Assembly: GCA_027356675.1 (NCBI GenBank)
Contig: DAHVXO010000256.1
Location: 1-27,590, forward strand
Length of the DNA: 27,590 nt
Reading direction: 5' to 3'
DNA from: Symbiobacteriaceae bacterium
Lineage (GTDB): Bacteria > Bacillota_E > Symbiobacteriia > Symbiobacteriales > Symbiobacteriaceae
Position numbers and translations under genes: made by a program. A model generated the notes under the pieces. That model was not told the origin of the DNA. It ran no database searches and saw nothing but the letters and a program-made list of their open reading frames with translations. This document shows positions 23,785 through 27,590 of the stretch, one piece after another; positions within the stretch are counted from its first letter, which is position 1; every line of letters begins with the position of its first letter.

Positions 23785-25851
23785 CTATCTTATCACCTGA
23801 AATAGGAGCACACTGGCTACGATCACTACCACGAAGGTCAGCATGTACTGCTGGACGTAGCCGGTGGAAAGACGGCGGAAAGCGGATGCAAAGGCACGGG
23901 CGATGTCGGCCCACATCGTGACCAGCGTGTCGATGATGTTGGCATCGATCCAGCCGGAGACAGCGGCGAACCCGTTGCCGAAGGTCCCAACAAGGTTGAC
24001 CAGCCCGTCGACCACTGCGCCGTCAAACCAGGCAATCGCCCTGGAGGCCGCAAGGGTGCCGTTGATGGCGGTCCACTCGTAGAACTCGTCAACGTAGTAC
24101 TTGTTCCGAACAAGGTTGTAGACCGGCTTGAACGATTCGATCCAACGAGCCCGGGTGGCTGGCTTGACCTTTGCGTATAGCAGGTAGCCGACGAAGATAC
24201 CGACCAGGCCGGCCGTGGTTGCCATCGCAGTAACCGTTGCCGCCGTCCCATAGGATGTTTCCATCTCGATCCCAGGTAGGTGCAGGAACTTCTGCAGAAC
24301 CACCAGGGACTCTAAACCGAACCAGTGGGCGGGCAGGGCAGCCCAGAGCCAACCGGAGAGCGCTGCTGGGATCGCCAGGATCACCAGCGGCGTGGTCATG
24401 GTCCAGGGGGACTCATGAGCGTGGTCGTAGAGGTGTTGGTCGCGGGGCTCGCCGAAGAAGGCCAGCCAAGTCGCCCGGGTCATGTAGTAGGCGGTCAGGA
24501 AGGCTGTCGCCAGCGCCATGATGAAGGACAGCTTGGCGATCAGGCCGAGGCCGTGCAGAGCGGTGGGTTCCCAAGTCCAGGCGGCCAGCAGGAGCTCATC
24601 CTTGGAGAAGAAGCCGCTGAAGCCAGGGAAGCCCGCCAGGGCCAGGTACCCGATGATCCACGTCCAGAATGTGATCGGGATCTTCTTGCGCAGACCGCCC
24701 ATCTTGTGGAGCAACTGGTTATGGTGATGCGCGTGGATCACCGAGCCAGCCGCCAGGAAAAGGAGGGCCTTGAAGAAGGCGTGCGTCATGAGGTGGAAGT
24801 TGCCGGCCGCCCATCCGCCCAGGCCGATGGCCATGATCATGTAGCCCAGCTGGGAGATGGTCGAGTAGGCCAGCACTTCCTTGATGTCGTGCCGCAGCGT
24901 CGCAATCGAGGCGGCGAACAGCGACGTAAAGGCGCCGATGAATGCGACGACGATCAGGACCCATTGCGGCGCGTTCCCGTAGATCATAAAGGCACGACCG
25001 ACCAGGTAGACGCCGGCGGCGACCATCGTGGCCGCATGGATGAGGGCAGAACCAGGGGTGGGACCTGCCATGGCGTCAGGCAGCCAGGTGTGCAGCGGGA
25101 ACTGCGCCGACTTGCCCATGGCGCCCGTGAAGATCAGCAAGGCGCTGACCCCAACCAGGGCGGCGTTCGTGGGCGTCTTCATGACTTCGGGCAGGGCCGT
25201 CGCCAGCCCCTCCCACGTGATATTCTTGGTCAGCATGAACATCAGCCAGATGCCGACCATCATGCCGACGTCGCCGACACGGGTGGTCAGGAAGGCCTTG
25301 ATGCTCCCCATCTTGGGCCAGTCCTTCTCATACCAGTGACCGATCAGGAGGTACGAGCAGAGGCCCATGATCTCCCACGAGATCAGCAGCAGGAAGAGGT
25401 TGTCGGCCAACACCAGGCCGAGCATACCCGTGGTGAAGAGGTTGATTGCGGCGTAGAACCGGGTGAACCGGACGTCACCCTGCATGTACCCGGCTGAGTA
25501 CAACTGCACGCAGAAAGAGACGAGTGTCACAACGACCAGCATGATCGCTGTAAGGTTGTCGACCATAAGTCCAAGGTCAAGCTTGATTGCGCCAAACGAG
25601 ACCCAATCGGTCCAGACGATATGCCACGCCGGCGCCGTGAAGAACTTGACACCTTCACCTTGGGCTTCGTGGCCACCGCCGCTGATCACCGCTGCCAGGA
25701 CCCCAATAGACCAGATGAGGGCGACCAGCATGCCGCCGGCCCCCACCCACCACGCCTTCTCCCGGAGCTGCCGGGCGAACATGGCGATCAGGCCGGAGAT
25801 GGTCAGGGGGAGCGCAGCGATGAACCAGGCGTTGTGCAGGAAAAATTCCAC
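23785..25851 (-). CDS. nuoL: NADH-quinone oxidoreductase subunit L
   Basis: Distal proton-pumping subunit of complex I. The 688-residue protein shows SWEIMGLCSYLLIGHWYE with the conserved Glu, KAFLTTRVGDVGMMVG with the Lys, AQFPLHTWLPDAMAGPTPGSALIHAATM, and the His-containing HLMTHAFFKALLFLAAGSVIH. GFSGFFSKDELL comes next, then the long C-terminal extension holding the lateral helix and last membrane helix (about 560-688) that runs along NuoM and NuoN. The full length shows the lateral helix is present, as in a true complex I and not an isolated Mrp antiporter. The start is GTG with AGGGGGT about 9 bases upstream, 12 bp after nuoK. Confidence 0.97.
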   Translation of the reverse strand: MEFFLHNAWFIAALPLTISGLIAMFARQLREKAWWVGAGGMLVALIWSIGVLAAVISGGGHEAQGEGVKFFTAPAWHIVWTDWVSFGAIKLDLGLMVDNLTAIMLVVVTLVSFCVQLYSAGYMQGDVRFTRFYAAINLFTTGMLGLVLADNLFLLLISWEIMGLCSYLLIGHWYEKDWPKMGSIKAFLTTRVGDVGMMVGIWLMFMLTKNITWEGLATALPEVMKTPTNAALVGVSALLIFTGAMGKSAQFPLHTWLPDAMAGPTPGSALIHAATMVAAGVYLVGRAFMIYGNAPQWVLIVVAFIGAFTSLFAASIATLRHDIKEVLAYSTISQLGYMIMAIGLGGWAAGNFHLMTHAFFKALLFLAAGSVIHAHHHNQLLHKMGGLRKKIPITFWTWIIGYLALAGFPGFSGFFSKDELLLAAWTWEPTALHGLGLIAKLSFIMALATAFLTAYYMTRATWLAFFGEPRDQHLYDHAHESPWTMTTPLVILAIPAALSGWLWAALPAHWFGLESLVVLQKFLHLPGIEMETSYGTAATVTAMATTAGLVGIFVGYLLYAKVKPATRARWIESFKPVYNLVRNKYYVDEFYEWTAINGTLAASRAIAWFDGAVVDGLVNLVGTFGNGFAAVSGWIDANIIDTLVTMWADIARAFASAFRRLSTGYVQQYMLTFVVVIVASVLLFQVIR

Positions 25852-25863
25852 GCTGTCTACCCC

Positions 25864-26187
25864 CTAACCCTTTAGTAGGTTGACCTTGTCGACGTCCACG
25901 ACGTCCCGGTTGCGGACCACGCTCAGGATGATCGCAAGTCCCACAGAAGCTTCGGCGGCGGCCACCGTCATGATGAACAGGGTGATGATCGGAGCGCGGG
26001 CGGCCGTTTCCGGATCGGTCTGCCAGTAGTAACGGCTGAACGTGATCAGGTTGAGGTTGACGCCGTTGAGCATGATCTCAATAAACATCAGGATGCGAAC
26101 GGCGTTGGTCCGGGTCAGTGCACCCCATAGCCCCATTCCGAACAGCAGAGCGCCCAGTCCAAGCGGCAGGTAAATCGGCAGTGTCAT
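25864..26187 (-). CDS. nuoK: NADH-quinone oxidoreductase subunit K
   Basis: Small three-helix subunit of complex I that lies in the proton path between NuoJ and NuoN. The 107-residue sequence has the motif RIL-MFIEIMLNGVNLNL with the membrane Glu (about 37), and TVAAAEASVGLAIIL with the second Glu (about 75). The length is normal. The ATG overlaps the nuoJ stop as ATGA. The Asp/Val-rich end (RDVVDVDKVNLLKG) is usual for the family. Confidence 0.96.
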   Translation of the reverse strand: MTLPIYLPLGLGALLFGMGLWGALTRTNAVRILMFIEIMLNGVNLNLITFSRYYWQTDPETAARAPIITLFIMTVAAAEASVGLAIILSVVRNRDVVDVDKVNLLKG

Positions 26188-26720
26188 CCCTGCTCGACCT
26201 CCTTCGCCGTCAGGATAATCGCGCCCACCATGGCGATCAGGAGCAGGACCGAGGCGATCTCAAAGGGCACCGCATACGTGGTGAAGAGCGACGTACCAAT
26301 CGCCTGGACATTCGCCAGCGACTGGGGCGGGCGCTCCGCAGGCAGCCTCGCCGCGTAATAGATGTAGGACATGAAGGCTGCAAAGACTGCGCCGACCACA
26401 AAGACCAGGGGGTCCGACTTCGTCCAGCTGCGCACCTTCGCGTTCCGCTCGGCCTTGATGTCCTTAAGGCCAGAGAGCATGATCGCAAAGATGACCATCG
26501 TCGTAATTGCGCCAGCGTAGATCAGGATCTGAATCGCCGCCACAAACTCGGCCTGCATGAGCAGGAAGATGCCGGCGACTGCTGTGAAGGATAGCGCCAT
26601 GAACAGAGCGGCGTGTGTGATCAGGCGGGATACGACCATCCGGTATGTGGATACCAGCGTGACGACCGCGAGAATCGCAAAGAGAATGAAGTCGCCGCTC
26701 CAGAGGAGGTTGAGTGACAC
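26184..26720 (-). CDS. nuoJ: NADH-quinone oxidoreductase subunit J
   Basis: Five-helix membrane subunit of complex I. The 178-residue protein has LITHAALFMALSFTAVAGIFLLMQAEFVAAIQILIYAGAITTMVIFAIML in order across helices 2-3, the most conserved part of NuoJ, including the pi-bulge region around IYAGAI. It ends in a helix (FEIASVLLLIAMVGAIILT). The start is GTG, 2 bp after the nuoI stop. The length is typical of the shorter NuoJ forms. Confidence 0.95.
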   Translation of the reverse strand: MSLNLLWSGDFILFAILAVVTLVSTYRMVVSRLITHAALFMALSFTAVAGIFLLMQAEFVAAIQILIYAGAITTMVIFAIMLSGLKDIKAERNAKVRSWTKSDPLVFVVGAVFAAFMSYIYYAARLPAERPPQSLANVQAIGTSLFTTYAVPFEIASVLLLIAMVGAIILTAKEVEQG

Positions 26721-26722
26721 GT

Positions 26723-27580
26723 CTACTTGGCCTCCTCCCCATCTTTAGTACCGGTCTCGGTGCTGGTCGCCTGGTCAGGACGGGTCTCAGTCACTTCTTT
26801 GGGGGTTGTTTCCGAGGCCTTGGCCGTGGCGGGCTTCGCTGGGCCCGCTTGGGCCGAAACGGTTGCCGGGGTGGCGTCCACCGGAGCGGTCTGGGTGGGG
26901 GTTTTCTGCGTAACTACGGGAGCAGCCGGGGCCTTGGCTTCGCTCGGTGCCGTCTGAGCAGGGGCCTCCGCCGCCTTCTGAAAGCGGGGCTTCAGTTCAG
27001 GGGTATAGCCCTTGGCCTGAGGCGGCCGGCCGAGAAAGCCATTCGCATCCTGGATGTCCTCTTCGGTGGCACCGGTCAATTCGTGGAAGACCCAGGGCGG
27101 TGTTGCACTCTTCTTGGCCTTGGGTCCCGGAAATTCCGCCGAGGAGTACTTCAGGCCCAAGCGGAGCAGGTCTTCGAACTCATAGATCATGTTCTCCGGT
27201 TCGACCTTGCCGAGCTCATAGTCGTAGCCCATCACCAGCGAGTCGAATGGGCAGGCCTCGATACAGTAGTTGCAGAGCATGCAGCGGGACATATCGATGG
27301 CGTAGCGGTCTGCGACCTTCTTCTTGGTAACGGGATCCTGGTGCCACTCGAGGGTGATCACGTTGACCGGGCAGGCCTCCACGCACATGGCGCAGGACGT
27401 GCACTTGTACTCACCGGTCAGCAGGTCGGTCTTCTGGAGCGGAATCCCACGGAACCAGGCCGGGATCTTGTCGTGCACGTCCGGATAGAAGACGGTGATG
27501 GAGGGGCGGAAGACCATCTCCCGGAATGTGATGTTCAGGCCTGTCACGATCGACTTGCCTGCACGCCACGCTTCACCCAT
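26723..27580 (-). CDS. nuoI: NADH-quinone oxidoreductase subunit I with an extended C-terminal tail
   Basis: Carries iron-sulfur clusters N6a and N6b in the peripheral arm of complex I. Two four-Cys motifs are complete: Cys60, 63, 66, 70 (CTSCAMCVEACP) and Cys100, 103, 106, 110 (CMLCNYCIEACP). The N-terminal ITFREMVFRPSITVFYP is the amphipathic membrane-lying region. The family usually ends near residue 160-190. Here an Ala/Pro/Thr/Lys-rich tail with no predicted fold fills residues about 200-285. The ATG at 27580 has no clear ribosome site, and the frame is open to the window edge, so the true start may lie further right. nuoH should be next upstream, outside the window. Confidence 0.92.
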   Translation of the reverse strand: MGEAWRAGKSIVTGLNITFREMVFRPSITVFYPDVHDKIPAWFRGIPLQKTDLLTGEYKCTSCAMCVEACPVNVITLEWHQDPVTKKKVADRYAIDMSRCMLCNYCIEACPFDSLVMGYDYELGKVEPENMIYEFEDLLRLGLKYSSAEFPGPKAKKSATPPWVFHELTGATEEDIQDANGFLGRPPQAKGYTPELKPRFQKAAEAPAQTAPSEAKAPAAPVVTQKTPTQTAPVDATPATVSAQAGPAKPATAKASETTPKEVTETRPDQATSTETGTKDGEEAK

Positions 27581-27590
27581 GAAATCGGTT

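Noticed and set aside
23771..23914. A 48-residue N-terminal extension of NuoM
   Set aside because: It overlaps the nuoL coding region in another frame and does not resemble NuoM; GGAGG lies just before the ATG at 23770.
1..27590. tRNA, rRNA, CRISPR, insertion sequence or prophage content
   Set aside because: No cloverleaf-like, rRNA-like, regularly spaced repeat, transposase or phage structural sequence was seen on either strand.

Overview
The window is a densely coding, GC-rich bacterial chromosome segment. Nearly every gene reads on the minus strand; only two clear plus-strand genes are seen. I find no tRNA, rRNA, CRISPR array, insertion sequence or prophage gene. The host looks like a monoderm (Bacillota-type, perhaps Symbiobacteriia- or Limnochordia-like) bacterium with respiratory complex I. 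The main arguments are a type IV pilus operon that stops at pilM-pilN-pilO with no pilP or secretin pilQ, a TSCPD-containing B12-dependent ribonucleotide reductase next to nrdR, a long free-standing alanyl-tRNA editing protein, and heavy use of GTG and TTG starts behind strong Shine-Dalgarno sequences. The phylum is an inference, and a deep-branching non-Bacillota lineage is not excluded.

Layout from left to right. (1) 1-3206: nrdR-nrdJ, reading leftwards, with an NrdR-box palindrome on the putative promoter and a strong terminator at the far left. (2) 3207-4477: a Sir2 deacetylase and an unrecognised 148-residue protein with an XRE-like C-terminus. A perfect terminator hairpin lies between them, and a long inverted repeat lies on the putative promoter of the second. 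(3) 4613-15087: a type IV pilus locus transcribed leftwards in the order pilB, pilT, pilC, pilA, four minor pilins, pilM, pilN, pilO. PilB and PilT are the extension and retraction motors, PilC the platform, PilA the major pilin, and PilMNO the cytoplasmic/inner-membrane alignment complex. A promoter precedes pilB and a near-consensus one sits just before pilA.

(4) 15261-15581: a small membrane protein gene on the plus strand, divergent from pilB. (5) 15610-17861: a minus-strand group made of a chemoreceptor without a sensory domain, SfsA and a small unknown protein. (6) 18085-19287: a plus-strand AlaX-type editing protein. (7) 19342-20619: a CPA2 cation/proton antiporter with its own promoter. 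(8) 20719-27580: the membrane half of complex I, nuoI-J-K-L-M-N, entering from the right edge and ending in a hairpin.

The most unusual content is in the minor pilin cassette. At 9506-10273 the cysteine-tetrad N-terminal domain of a prepilin peptidase, without the catalytic aspartyl protease part, is fused in frame to a PilV/GspI-like prepilin. At 7376-8359 a FimT/GspH-like pseudopilin appears to carry a discoidin-like (F5/8 type C) domain nested before its last strand. No complete prepilin peptidase is encoded in the window.
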